Below are positions 45,515 through 57,943 of a DNA stretch of 64,000 nt, one piece after another. The position numbers were made by a program, and so were the translations under genes. The DNA lies in NCBI GenBank assembly GCA_963971225.1, contig OZ020269.1:85164450-85228449 (forward strand), given 5' to 3'. Each line of letters starts with the position of its first letter. Positions within the stretch are counted from its first letter, which is position 1. The stretch comes from Melieria omissa. Taxonomy: Eukaryota > Arthropoda > Insecta > Diptera > Ulidiidae. The notes under the pieces are model-generated. The model was not told the DNA's origin and ran no database searches. It saw nothing but the letters and a program-made list of their open reading frames with translations.

Positions 45515-47330
45515 CAATTCAGTCTACAAGGCTATAAATACTACGTACATATAAAATACAAATTTATTCAAATTTTACTTATAAGTATCTATAATGTCTC
45601 AAACAAGACATAGCAAAACCAATATCCACAGTTCAGTAAAAAATCCCGAAACAGAAGCAGTCTCAATATTTCAATGAAAACTCACTACACTTTTCACTGA
45701 TATGACGTTTTTGTAATCTGTTTTGATATATATTTTGTAGCTTAAAAATCACAAAGTATTAGTATGAATGTAACTCAAACAAAGATCAAAAGTGGACTTT
45801 TGCAGTACCAGTTGGAAGTCAATAAGAATGGCGAGATTTACGATCAATAATCATGCAAATGAAAACATTTAAATGAACAGCCTGACTACAGGAAATGATC
45901 AACAATAAACAAATAACATTTCTCTATTTTTAGACATCGTAATATTAAAAAGAGCCTAATTAACAACTTTGTTTTCAAATTGCTAACTAGACAGTTTAAA
46001 ATCGATTTAAAAATAGAAACATTGGACTTATTGTCTTTGCAGAGTGAAAAATTGTAGAAAGCATTTTGTGTTGCAGTAATGCAAAAAGTGGCAACCCTAC
46101 TTCAGCTGTTTTTTTTCTCTCTCTCTATATATATAAACTGCACGATATGGCTACATGTACTAACAAATGTACATACAGTTATGTATTATTCATTATTTTG
46201 ATCGCTTTGTTTAGTCTTCATTTGAAGATAACAAAATTATAAGAAATAATATTTCATGTACCTCCGCTCACCAACAAGTAAATGCATTGAATTTCATCGA
46301 CGCACACATACGCATAGTCATTATGAAAATATTTGCCAATTTTCAAGCCATTTTATGTTGGATTTTTTCACAATTTATTTAAAAGTAATTGAAGTCTTTA
46401 TAGCTTGAATTTTAAATGGACGCTCGTTGGTGGTTTTCCCCTCCATTGTTAGACTGAGAGGTGAAATCGTTTATTTTTAGATTCAAGATAAAAGCTTATT
46501 TTAGCACAACAATTTTAAGTGTTTGGAAGTGATTCTCTTTCAAGCTATTCAAAACAGTTTTGCGTTTTGTTTTGTTTGTGATTTTGCTCAGCCTTGACCT
46601 CACCCACTGACCTTTGCATTAAGTCATCGGCGCGCTTCAGTTTTATTTACTTTTTAGCGACAATTTGTCAAAACACATTTCAACAAAACAATCTGTTTCA
46701 TACTTATACATGAATATGTAGGTACATAGTACATATGTAAAGAGATACAGTTGTAGTGGCATGTCAGCGAACGCACCCAGGTCCATTTACGAATTCATAT
46801 TACAACAACAGCATAAGAGCTACAACCGATGACGGGTTGTGACAAATGACAAGCTTGCTGGGCGCGTGACAGCTGCCAACTTTCAGCTACCGGCAGCGAG
46901 ATGCATTACAAGTTTCTACTGATAATTTATTTCAGCAATTTTGATTATAACGAGAATCTACGGAATCAGTGTTGCAATCAAACCGGCAGTCATCAATCAT
47001 GTTAGATGATACTATAACTTTAGAGAACTAATAATAATATATTATTATAATACAACTGCAAAATTTTTCAATCTTTACAACGAATCCCGTTGGTTCATAG
47101 CCATTCGTTAGCATGAGAGCTGCAGAAAATCGAAAATGGATCATGAACTGCTTGGACAATAGAAGTAGACAAGACATAGACAAGTATTTCGCGTTTTTTT
47201 GTCCAATCGAGCATAATGCATCAGCACCTATACGACATGCAGTTCAGCGAGGATCCAATAGGCTTATTATGTCTTGTTCTCCTTTTTTTACTCAAACAAA
47301 CTCGCAGGGGATGTTGGTTCAGAAAGGATA
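45515..47330. other. No gene recognised
   Basis: AT-rich. A TC/TA simple repeat lies at about 46110-46135. No exon is recognised. Confidence 0.45.
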
Positions 47331-47336
47331 TAAAGG

Positions 47337-48515
47337 TTAGGAGATAGGATTTTGAGAGAAGTGGTTATGGACTTTTGACTTGAACCCATCGAGATCATAA
47401 GTGCTGGGGAAAATATCCGCAGGGAAACCATTCCACAACCGCGATGTGCGGGCCAGAAACGAACTTTCTCTGTAGTGCGTAGTGCGTTGGAACACCGTTT
47501 CAACGTGGAATGCATGGGCGCCAGTGTTCAAATGGGTTGCCCGGGGGAATACCCGGAGTGATGGCAGCAAGCTGCTCATCTCCACTGAGCAATTACCGAA
47601 ATAGTATCGGTAAAATAACACCACACATGCCACGTTTTGACAATGTTCCAAGGAGTCAATAGAGCTGGATGCCCTACTGTCCTCTTTAAGTTTAATTGCA
47701 CGGTTCTGCACCCGATCCAGGAGCTCCAAATGGGTTATTGAAGCCCCCTCTCATAGGTGCGAGTTGAACTCCATTTTAGATCGGATATAGCTGGTGTAAA
47801 TAATGAGGAAATCGGACGGAGTGAAATATTTTTTGCACTGCTTTAGGAAACCGACGCACTTGGCTGCTTCTTTTGACACGCCAAAAATATGATCGTTCCA
47901 ACGAAGATAGTTCTTAATGGACATGCCGAGAACATCAAGAGCTGCCGATTTAGCAATACTCACACCACCTATAACCAGGGATGTGTTGGGATGTGGTGAG
48001 ACTCGTTTGTGGGACAAGAGGCAACAATGGGTCTTGCGAGGATAAAAATCGATCCTGTTGGCTTGACCCCACTGGGAGATTGTTTGTAGGTCGCTATTAA
48101 GTGTGTCAATCATACGGCTCATACGGTTCTCTCTCAATCTCCACAGAGCTGGGGCGCTTTGTGAAGCAGTATGAATTACAAATGGTGCTGTCATCCGCAA
48201 ACTAGTAGATGGGATTCTTTGTCGACGACAATAGGTCGTTGATAAAGACAAGAACGCCCCTCCTGCGCTAAGGGAATGCTTTTCCGAGGCTATGCCATCT
48301 ATTACAACACGAATGGAGCGATCATAGAGGAAGCTCGTAATCCAACGAAAGAAGGTACTACCGACGCCATAGGCAATCAATTTTGACACGAGTGCTTTAT
48401 GCCACACCCGGTCAAACGTCTTAGAAATATCCAATGCAACAACTTTGCTTTCACCGAGGTTTAGAATGCTATGGTTCCATTTCTTGGTGAGGACCGCAGT
48501 CGTATTGTGAGCCAA
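47337..48515 (-). pseudogene. LINE reverse transcriptase fragment (CR1/Jockey group)
   Basis: The minus strand reads VVALDISKTFDRVWHKALVSKL (palm motif with catalytic Asp) and WITSFLYDRSIRVVIDG, then a damaged stretch where the frame shifts. FINDLLSS and FADDSTI, the catalytic Asp-Asp box, are only found in another frame. It then continues with RKTHCCLLSHKR, WNDHIFGVSKEAAKCVGFLK, a stop, LLDRVQNRAIKLK, VLFYRYYFGNCSVEMSSLLP and FLARTSRLWNGFPADIFPSTYDLDGFKSKVHNHF. That order (RT core, thumb, RLWN-LPA C-terminus) is typical of insect CR1/Jockey-group elements. The N-terminal endonuclease is missing, and the stop and frameshift mean it is inactive. Confidence 0.85.
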
Positions 48516-48908
48516 TTCGTATGTTATGAATACAATTAAGAAAACGAATGAAAAGCTGGTGCTCTACAGTTCCACTCTACTTATTCTGAAGACGCTATCT
48601 AGGGAATCGGGTCTAACTGGTTAAATATAATCATCGTTATTTTGCTCTATTGAAAGCACAACTCAGCACTTCTATTTTTGAAACCATTTACTAACCTACG
48701 AATAGAGTGAACTCAACGAAGCCAAACCGGGTCTTGCTAGAATGAAGCAAAGACCCTTTAAAGCTCTATTTTTCATGGATATTGACCGATGACATATACA
48801 TATGAGTAGTTTTGTCATGTTGCTCTCATAAACAATGTAAACAAACATACTTCGCAAGATCTTTGATTCTACTTTGGCGACTCTATTTAGTAAATCAACA
48901 TGCAGCTA
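48516..48908. other. No gene recognised
   Basis: Spacer between two retroelement fragments. It may include decayed 5' parts of the minus-strand LINE, but I could not read them. Confidence 0.35.
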
Positions 48909-48909
48909 C

Positions 48910-49140
48910 TTTGGCTTGAACATGTTTGCCAGATGGGCGATTTGACAAAAAACGTGGTCGATGCGGTAGTTGGAAGTGTATGACAAAGAGGGACACCATA
49001 TCATCGGTGAAAGGACCAAGTCGGGGAAGCCATATCATCTCTTGATTTGATCAGCTGAAGGCGCGCGCAGGGGGAACAGAGGACAGTTTTAGCTGCAGTC
49101 TGTAATCCGGCAACGAAGTGATATGGCCAGTTAAATAAAT
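48910..49140 (+). repeat. LINE C-terminal fragment (RTE-like), second copy
   Basis: Corresponds to 42452-42672 through GATGCGGTAGTT, GTGAAAGGACCAAGTCGGGGAAGCC, GCGCGCAGG and CAGTCTGTAATCCGGCAACGAAGTGATATGGCCAG. The upstream part adds LLWLEHVCQMGDLTKNVVDA, matching the LGHV-R-M step of RTE-type tails. It is heavily decayed. Confidence 0.55.
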
Positions 49141-52100
49141 TTATTTATTTAATTATTTGTATGAAACATATTCATACATATTTATATTACAACTAAATTA
49201 CTAAATAAATAAACAATAGCATTGTTTATAATTATAATTTTCGATATTAGAGAAATGCATATTTCAGAAAATGCAATACGGCTCAACACCGCATTTATAC
49301 AGCATTATTATTATATAACATTTGATCGAGTTATTCGTTGTAGTAAATTTCGTACTTGCCTCTTTTTGATTGATGGGTCTTCCATAGGTTGTCACCGTGT
49401 TTTTTAAAAGCTCGAATATAACAAAAATATTAAAACCGATAATGGTGATGAACATAAAAGCTAAAGCCGTGTGATGCGGAAACAAAGCGATATGGAATTG
49501 AATCGAAATGCAACGACGCCGACGACGACACCGACGCTACAGTCCAGTGTACTTGGGCACTGCCGAAAATACCGCACGAGTTGCGTTGTGTGTGAAATAC
49601 CGCCAGAGGGCGCTACAGCGGCCGAAATGTTGCACTTAACGTGTTGCAAATAAACGTTAAAAACGGCAAACTTAATGAACTCAAATCAATCTGCGAAATG
49701 TGTTTTTTTTTAATTTGCCCTAATCATTGCTAAATGTTACGCTGTGGTATTTGTCGATTTTTTGTTGTTAAAAAGAAACACAAAATATGTTGACGTGAAA
49801 TTAGAGCAGTTTTTGCTGTAAATTGAATTAGCAAATTTTGTATTATTATTTTTTGTTGTTTTTGTAATATTTGCACTGATTTTCAAGCGAATTTATAAGA
49901 GTTGTTGTTTTTGTTGTTATTGTGGGTGGAATGCAACTGCAAGTTGGAATTTTAATGCGTTCGCTGTCACTGCCAGTGGGTTGTTGTTGTTATTGTAGTT
50001 TTTGTTTTTATTATTTGCTGTAACTGTCAATTGTGGTTGCCATGCAACGGCCGCCGCAGCCGCAGCAGCAGAATCTTCCAAGTGTTCACAGCGCACTGGC
50101 TGTTCTTTGTTTTTCAATGTTTCCCGTCGTGGCGGTTGTCGGATGCCTTTTTTTGTTTGTTCGACTCGGCTGCGGAGCGGAATTTCTTGCTGCTGCTCCA
50201 CTTGAGAATTTTACGCGTTTCTACTGGTGTTGATTAAATTTGTTTTAATTAATTTGAGAAAAAATACTGTGGATGGAATGTGTGCCAACCCATTTTTTCA
50301 AACATTTTATATATGTTAAATACATGTATTTCTTTGCAATATAATTTTAACATTTTATTTAATACATTTTTTTGTTTTGTGCAAAAGTTTAACACTAGAT
50401 TTACCAAATGTCTTTTCAATTTGGCTTTGAATTATTTTTGAAAATATAGACTTTCTAAATAATGCAACATTTTACACAAAACTAAATGCTGCTATTTCAC
50501 TTTTTTTTGTTTGCATATTAAACACAACACAACAACAAATATGCGCACAAAATTTACAATGAAATTCAATCAAATGAAATCATCGAAGACGATTCGTCGT
50601 CGACTGGTTCTTGGCCTGCCTACTCCCATTGCCGTCTTGCTGCTATGTATTTGTCGCGTACTCGTGCACGCTCTCACTTGCTGACTCTCTTTTGTACGCG
50701 CTGACACGATCACTATGCGCTTATGCTTGTTGTTGCGCCCACAGAGCATTTGTGCTCGTTTATGCCAACCAGCAGCCAGCAACCGGCCACTAGCACCGTC
50801 AACCATCGCCTTCATGCCCCCCAATCCTCCCCATCGGCACATCACACCCGTCAACTGCCCGCAACTCCAGCTCGCCCGCCTCTGCCGAGTTTCATGCAAT
50901 TCCGGTTTTCGGCGTTCTTAAAAATTTTGCTTAGAAAAAGCACCAAAGCAGAGAACGACGACTGAAAAGTAATGTGGTTTGGCCAAACTGGTCTTTGCCG
51001 AAAAACCAACCACACACACAAAAACTGGACGATTACGACGGCTTGAATGAATATTACGGCGCGTTCGGCCATGCGAAAAGCCAACCAACGCGCCAACTAG
51101 CCGATTTGTGTGGCCAACTCCTGTGCTCAATGGATATTTGAGACTTTTGACGCGGCGGCTATTGGTAGAGTTGTTGGTATGGCTGTTCCTGCTGTCATTT
51201 AACCCGAATGCTGAAAATTGCAGTGGCTAAAACGACAGCATGAAATTTGAAACTGTTATACGCAACGGGTGGGAATGAAGGATCAAGGTGGGCGTTGTTA
51301 TGTTCGGAGCAACAAGAAGGATTACTTGACACACAATAACACAATTTCAACTTATAACAATTGATGAAAAGTGACGGCACTAAACAGTTTCGTTCTAAAA
51401 GAGTGCAAATTTTTTCAAAACAATGTGGCTGGCTGCTAACGATTTAGACCGCATTTGGCTAGAGCATTGAATTGTCTTTTATTCAAACTAGTATCTCCAA
51501 TAGCAAACCAATTGTTTCTACATATTTACTGTCTTAACCACATTTTAGAAGGACGCACACATACAGAATTACAATTTTCAATGATTTTTATGGCGCATCC
51601 TATGTAGTCAAGGAATTCGCTGCCGGTGTGTGTCAAACGCCAATAAAAGTGCTTCAGATTTACATTTTACTTGAAAATAATTCAAGTTTTTTTTCTACTG
51701 AAATTGAATTTTGAAACTTTTTAATTCGTTTTCGCCACTGTGCGGCGGAAGTAAACAAATAAACACACATGCAAGCAAGCAAAATCGCATCGCTGCAGAC
51801 AGGATCGCTGGAATGGCGCAGCGACCTGACAGCACAGTGAAGAGAAAGCCCCGCATTTGTGTACAAACGAGCACTGGAGACATTGGTCAGCGCGTGGAGA
51901 GTTGTCAAAACAAAAATCCTCAACTTCGGCACAACACACAAACCAACAAAAACAACCGCAAAGATGCGTTTCAAGTGTGTAGACTTGAGTGCGAGGGAGG
52001 AAACGATGATCGTATAACGAAAGTCATTAAACAAACGGCACCGAATAATAAAATACCAGCAGAAAACGCACAGCAAACAGTTGTGTCGTTTTGCTGCAAT

Positions 52101-53790
52101 TCCTAATTTACTTTCAACTCATCAGCAATTTTTTATGATTCAATTAGAATTGGAAGATTTTTATGTGCAAATCACCAGCACAAAGTGTGTCTGTATTGAC
52201 GCAATTCACTTTTTGTTTTTTCGTTGTTGGAATGACGACAGTGCTCTGCAAATTGTCCATGCAGCGCGATCGCTGCAAGTTGCAATAGATTTTAAGCATT
52301 TTTTCTCCGACTAATTGTCGTGCAAGTACGAATTAATTACGCGCCGCAAATAGACGGCATTTAGCAGCGCACAAAAGCCGCTCCCGCACCGTGTCGCGCA
52401 CAACCGGACGTGCTCGCATACACACACAAAACACTGGCAAATTGAACTTTTGACTCTTGCGCACTGTCATTGCCTACAGCTCACAACGCCGTTTAACACT
52501 TGGATGCTCGGCGACTGGCATTCACTTTTCTCACCGTTCTACCCAAACGCGATGAACACTTTATTGCTTGTAAAATAAAAAGAAATATTTCAATGAAAGC
52601 CAATTACACATGTCGCATTTGCGCACTGCATTCCCCCTCAAATATTTATCCTTCCCTCACCAATCGACCACTTCTTCAACCTATTCGCACACGAACTCTC
52701 AATACACCAAACGCACTTCCTTATTGGCCTTTGCGGCTGTTTCCATCAACTTGCTGGCACTGCTTACACTTTCCATGTTTTCTTCTTTACCAAAAAATTG
52801 CTGTTTGCTTGCTTTTCACTACTTTTTCCACGAATTTTCACAATGAAAATTACCATTTAATACTCCAAAAGCGAAATATACTGAAAGTTTTCTTTAAAAC
52901 TGTCGCACTTTGTAAACTTCATCATCATCATCATGAACACGTACAATTTTCTTCAAATTGTTTTCCTATTCTTCAAAATCATCCAACAAGTGGCGGCCAT
53001 ATTTGCTTTTTTGTATGCTCAGATCAAAACCGATCACTAGTTATTGTTGTGTTGCATGTTGTTGTTGTTATTATTGCTGCTCTTTACAGTGGATACTCGG
53101 TACGCGAAGCGCCGATATCAGCCTTATTCAAAACGTAAACGAAACGTTACATACGACGACTGAACGAACACTACCGCCGGCCGTGGCTGGAAGCCCCAAC
53201 ACTGCCGTGCATAGTGTTGTTGCCAAGTAACATCAGCGAAGGGTTGCATTTTTCTTAACCATTTCAAGTTGCAAGAGCTAAGATATAAAAAGCAGCGTTT
53301 TGTGAGCGATTTTCCTGCCAAATTGGCAAATTTTTGTATTAAAATTATATCACTGCAAACAATTTTAGTTTGTTAATCAGCTTGTATTAAATTGTGCGCA
53401 ATATTCAATATATATGACATATGAAAATGTGAGTCTGCCACCCCGTGAGAATCTTGCAAGGATTATGGAGACTTTTAATTTTCTGATCAGCAGTGTATGT
53501 GTTCAGTGCGTTCAGATACGCACTTTCTATGGAAATGTCACGTCAAAATTTTTAATGCAATTTTAACAAAACTATACAAATTCTTTGCTAAATCATAGAT
53601 AACCAATTGATTGCATTGTCTATTATTCAAACTTTGTAGCATTAAGTGGACACAGAAAGCAACTTAGACACACTGCTGCTAATGTGACAAAACCCATAAA
53701 AGAATACATTATTATTTTACGACTTTATACAATAGTTGGCAGGGTTATAAAACATGAAAAAACAATTTTGTGTTGCGAAATATTATACAC
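49141..53790. other. Non-coding stretch with GC-richer islands
   Basis: About 50000-51000 and 51700-53200 are GC-richer, with few mobile elements and many CAG/GTT tracts. A minus-strand TTCAGTC near 53150-53160 fits the fly initiator consensus TCAKTY, but no downstream element or coding exon supports a start there. The 212-codon frame at 52500-53138 has no recognisable domain, and its codon use is unlike the nearby real genes. These islands may be upstream regions or untranslated exons of a gene outside the window. Confidence 0.4.
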
Positions 53791-53793
53791 CAA

Positions 53794-54299
53794 ATTCTGT
53801 TTTTACACGGTCTTTTTTACACGGTTTTAATTTAACACGGTTTGAAAATAAAAAAAATTTAAATTTTTTTACACGATTTTATTCAATTTAGCACAATTCA
53901 AAATCTTTTGGGTTAAAATTTGTTTCATCAAATTTAATTTTTGCGAAATATGTTCATATCACAAATTTAGGGAAATTCCTTTTTGTGAATACAAGGAAAT
54001 TTACTTGTCAGAGCAATTGATATGTGTTTATATTTTGTGAGACAATTTTTTATAGAAAAATTTGTCTTCCATTGTTACATTTATTTAATTTTAACGCATT
54101 AAAATAAAAGGTAAGCCAAACAATATTTGTTATTCATCCATTTTTTGTAATTTTTTTTCTTTTTGTTAAATATTTGATGTATCCTTGTTTTTCACTAATT
54201 TTAATAAGTTTTATAGATAAGGAACCAATCACCTATTTTGCAGACGGTTTTTTTTTACACGGATTTTCCTGGAACCAATCTTTTGTGTAAAAACAGAAT
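53794..54299. mobile_element. DNA transposon remnant/MITE (~506 bp), superfamily uncertain
   Basis: The left end ATTCTGTTTTTACACGG matches the reverse complement of the right end, ATTCTGTTTTTACACAA, over 15 bases. The interior has further inverted TTTACACGG words and a direct repeat GGAACCAATC near 54221 and 54271. There is no transposase. A target duplication is not clear. It lies about 260 bp upstream of the PSME3IP1 start codon. Confidence 0.65.
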
Positions 54300-54557
54300 T
54301 AGGTAGATTCATAAATATTTGTAATAGGTTTACATATGCCCCACTTCAAACTGAAAAATCTCCACCTTTTGCCTATGAAACACAGCCGGAGCGTTCTACT
54401 GTTTGAAAACTGACAGCAGCTCTGACAAATTGTCAGCGAATGAGTTTTACAACATACGCTTTTAATATTTTAGTTTGGCAAAATCGGCAAATTAGTTTTG
54501 GTAGAAAATACAGACACCTAAATCAAGTGTATTTGCACCGCTTGGATTGTCAGGATA

Positions 54558-55500
54558 ATGAGTTCCGGTTTTGTGACGGAAAAGGAAGCGGCCGAAGCGC
54601 GACAACGACGGCAGGAGGAATGGGAAAAAGTGCGCACAGCCGATCAGCCGCTGGGTAAACCATTAAAATTACTAAATTCACATATATATTTCTCTAATGT
54701 GTTTATTGCAACATTTAATACTAATGCAGAACGACCCGAGGAGCCCTACGATGGGCGTTCGCTGTACGATCGCTTGAAGGAGCAGAAAATGAAAAAGGAC
54801 TTGGAATATGAGGAGGCACACAAACTGAGTAATTAGTGGTAAACAGGTTGATTGGTCACTGTCTAATTTGAATATTCGCCAAAAGAGAACCTTATTCGTG
54901 GGCTGGATGACGATGAGGTGCAGTTTTTGGAGCTGGTGGATAAGAATAAAATCGATGCGGAAAAGCAACAAATGCGCGAAGAGGAGCAGGAGCTCAAGGA
55001 GTTTCGTAATCGTGTGGCAACACTGCAGGAAGAGAGCGTGGACAAGGTAAACAATGATTTTCCATTGATTGCAGCTATGGTTGATTCTAATTTCTAAGCA
55101 GAAAATCCAGTCCGAAATAAAGACGACAAAGAAGACAACAACCACCACACGTCCCACACAAAAATCCTTGCTGGGTGTGGGCATTAAGCGAAAAAATGGC
55201 GAAACTGCAGGCACATCAAGTAGTGGCGCGAAAACGTCCAAGGTAGAGGCAGCAGAAACGACAGCGACTCCAGCAAAAACAGCTGACAACTCGACTACAT
55301 TGCGCAGCATTGAAACCAATCAGTTTGATGAGGGCCAGCTCAAGTGCATTGCTATATTGCCTGGCATTGGCACGTACCCGACGTCGAGCGATTCGGAGCT
55401 AAGCAGCGGCAGCGAGGACGATCCGTGGCCCTGTCAGCAGTCCGCGTACGATTTGGTTGGACGCAAGCGCCAGAAAAAAAAGCAGAGTCAGGATGATTGA
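54558..55500 (+). CDS. PSME3IP1: PSME3-interacting protein homologue (FAM192A/NIP30 family), 4 exons
   Basis: Coding exons at 54558-54654, 54730-54828, 54886-55046 and 55102-55500 join in frame to 251 aa, close to the 254-aa human protein as I recall it. Introns are 75, 57 and 55 bp with GT/AG borders. The N-terminal conserved domain contains FVTEKEAAEARQRRQEEWEK, PYDGRSLYDRLKEQK, then LKNLIRGLDDDEVQFLELVD and the charged coiled-coil EEEQELKEFRN. The C-terminus has the family signature CIAILPGIGTYPTSSDSELS followed by an acidic SGSEDD stretch and a basic GRKRQKKK tail, a likely nuclear signal. In mammals this short C-terminal motif, after CK2 phosphorylation of its serines, binds the nuclear proteasome activator PA28-gamma (PSME3). 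The same role here is inferred. It is convergent with Ns2, and only about 340 bases separate the two stop codons. Confidence 0.9.
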
Positions 55501-55656
55501 TCTTTTGATGGCTGGACAAAGTTGGAAGATATACTTTAGCCTGTACTGTTGCTATGGTGGAATGCGCACGGGCAGGCAGTGCGAATTCCCTACACAAGCG
55601 TTATTTTAACTTATATAATAATATGGCACTATGTAGAATAACCAGATTGCCAATGG

Positions 55657-55662
55657 AATAAA
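55657..55662 (+). terminator. Poly(A) signal of the PSME3IP1 homologue
   Basis: AATAAA lies 157 bases after the stop codon and is the only plus-strand copy before the convergent Ns2 gene. Confidence 0.65.
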
Positions 55663-55779
55663 CAAGAAAAATATATAAATTCTGCTTTCCAGACATCTTA
55701 CGAGTTGTTTAACGCAAGTTTGCTTTCTACTTTTTGCAACAACAAAAAAATACAAATCCTCAAGTCGTTCAAAAATGTT

Positions 55780-55790
55780 TTTATTTTATT
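55780..55790 (-). terminator. Poly(A) signals of Ns2
   Basis: Two overlapping minus-strand AATAAA words lie about 47-57 bases beyond the Ns2 stop codon. The transcripts of the two convergent genes would then end about 120 bases apart. Confidence 0.65.
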
Positions 55791-55836
55791 TGTAATAATT
55801 TTCTTTCAATATTTTTCTACAGCCAGTGCTACACTT

Positions 55837-57943
55837 TTACGTCTCCTTCTTGTTGCGATTGCGATTTTTCACGTTCGTCACTTCGTAGAAGTTGCTGCCG
55901 ACTTTCTTTCGCTTCTCGCTGCGCTCCAGTGCGCGTTTCTCCTTCGCTGTAAGCCGCTTTTTGGCTGGTGCTTTAGTGGGCGCTTCATCCTCTTCGGCTG
56001 CAGCCTGCGCGTCTTGCGTTTCTACCTCCGGTTCGATGCGGAACTTGCCTGATGACGTGATGGCCACATTAGACTGCTTGCGCTTTATATTCGCCTTTTT
56101 ATGTACCACACGCTCCAACTGTTCGTCGTACTCATCCTCTGAGTAAAAGTCGCTGGCGCCGTCGCTGGATTCATCGTCGGCGTTGGCACGCTGCTTATGT
56201 TGTATTTTGCGCTCCAAGCGTTCCTCCCGCTGTTGCTCCAGCAACGCTAGTTCGAGCTTGTCCAACTCGCGCACATCGTCCGGCTCGAACTCGAGGCCAA
56301 CCTTAATTTTGCGGAAGTCCTGCAGCTGCTTGAACTCCCTCGCCTTCTTCACTGACTCGCTCACACCGCTGGGCGCCTCAGATTTGGCATCTTCTTCTTC
56401 GGCAGCACGTGCCGCTGCCTCTATTTCCTCCTCTGCCGCCTTTTGATCATTCACTCGCGACTTTGGGATCTCGTAGCCTTCAGGTGCCACATAGAACGGC
56501 AACTTGCCGCGCTGCCAATCGTTGAGAACCATACGCGATGTAACTGTTATGTCTGGTTCGCCGCCCTTTAATAGTTTGCCCGACTTCTTGGCCAACTGCT
56601 CTAGAAAGTCCAGCGATGACGTCCAGCTGTCTACCTTGTACGTCTTGCGTATATACTCGGTGCGCACGCGTTGCAGCACCGTTTCCACATAGTCCTCGGG
56701 ATTCGTCACCAACTCGACGCGCACCACACCTTTCAGTACCTTCTCCGTGTCTGTCTCCGCCGAGGGATACACCACACCGGGACAATCAATCAAGAAGATG
56801 CGCTTCATCAACGTTATGTACTGCCACACCTTCGTCTCGCCTGCTATGGGCGCCACATTGCACACCTTCTTCGCACGCAGCGCATTGATTACCGACGACT
56901 TGCCTACGTTCGGATAGCCGATGAAGCCTACACTGATTTGCTTCTTGTCCATGTGCAGCTTGCCCAGTTGCCGAAAGAGGTTGATCAGCGCGCCCTTGCC
57001 GAAGGGATGCTGCAGTGACGCGTGAAAGGCAATGGTCGGATACTCGGCGCTCAGTATGGCCACCCAGCGCTGTGTCACCCACACTGGCACTAGATCGACC
57101 TTGTTGAGTATAAAGAAGAGGTGCTTGTGCGGCTTCTCTTTGCGCAAAAATTCCTCAATGTATTTAGAGCGCGTGCCCATGGGATCGCGCGCATCCAGCA
57201 CCTGCAACAGCACGTCCGAAGCATCCACCACTTTGTGCAGCTCATTCCAAATGCGTTTACTTTGGCCGGCAGCAAAGATCCAGTCACGTTGCGCCGTCTT
57301 CTCGCCCGTGTCTTCGCGCACCAGATCCACGTCCTTTGTCTCGTCATACTGTTCTGCCTGTGCGTCGGCACTGCGACTCAGGTCCTCCAGATCACGCACC
57401 TTCAGATTGACGCGTTTGCGTTGTTTCTTGGGGCCGAAGACGCTATCGAAACTCTCGGTGTCCAGCAAGTGCACCCGTTGGTACTTGGCCGACTCGTTCA
57501 ACAGAGTTACGGGCAACTGCGAAGGCTTCATTATCACCTGGTAAGGATCCTTAACGGCCTTGCCAATCTCATCTTGAAACTTTTGCAAGGCATTCTGCGA
57601 GATAACACGCGAATTGCTGAACCATTTGGGTGTGGGCTCAACGCGCGACATGGTGCCCGATGAGAGGCGACCCTGAAATGTAAACGGTGCACGAAATGAG
57701 TACAACATTCGTATAAGCAAAATGTAGAATTACCTGAAATGGCGCAGGCGTTATGATTTTGCCTTTACGATCGCGCTTTGCCTTAAAATTTCTATACATC
57801 TGCAACCGCTTGATCGTGGCCTGGCTACGCGGATTGGCCACCCCCTTAAGACCAGATTTCGGGCGCTCCGGATTCATGGAATGATTGGAGCGGTTGAAGC
57901 CCTGCTTCCGCGGCGGACCCGCTGTGCTGCGTACCTTCGGCAT
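55837..57943 (-). CDS. Ns2: Nucleolar GTP-binding protein 2 (GNL2/NOG2 type), 2 exons
   Basis: Exon 1 (57943-57734, 70 codons, starting [17 protein letters not shown]) joins exon 2 (57672-55837) across a 61-bp intron to give 681 aa. The order of GTPase motifs is circularly permuted, as in the YlqF/NOG2 family. DARDP is near residue 230, G4 NKVD near 260, G1 GYPNVGKSS near 323 and G3 DCPG near 366. The N-terminal NGP1NT-type region includes [15 protein letters not shown] and [15 protein letters not shown]. The C-terminus is charged, with acidic EDEYDEQ stretches and lysine-rich nucleolar-type segments ([20 protein letters not shown]). Yeast Nog2 and human GNL2 act in the nucleolus and nucleoplasm in pre-60S ribosome maturation, and the same is expected here. 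Starting at the exon 1 methionine restores the conserved N-terminus, which the in-frame methionine at 57720 within the intron would lose. Confidence 0.95.

Noticed and set aside
52500..53138. 212-codon plus-strand open frame
   Set aside because: No domain, hydrophobic and histidine-run composition, no flanking splice logic and no similarity I recognise. It is probably open by composition.
56480..57663. Long plus-strand and other-frame open reading frames across Ns2
   Set aside because: Shadows of the Ns2 coding sequence. The Ns2 frame alone carries the ordered GTPase motifs.
57673..57720. Methionine at 57720 as the Ns2 start
   Set aside because: It lies in the 61-bp intron. The upstream exon supplies the conserved N-terminal 70 residues in frame.
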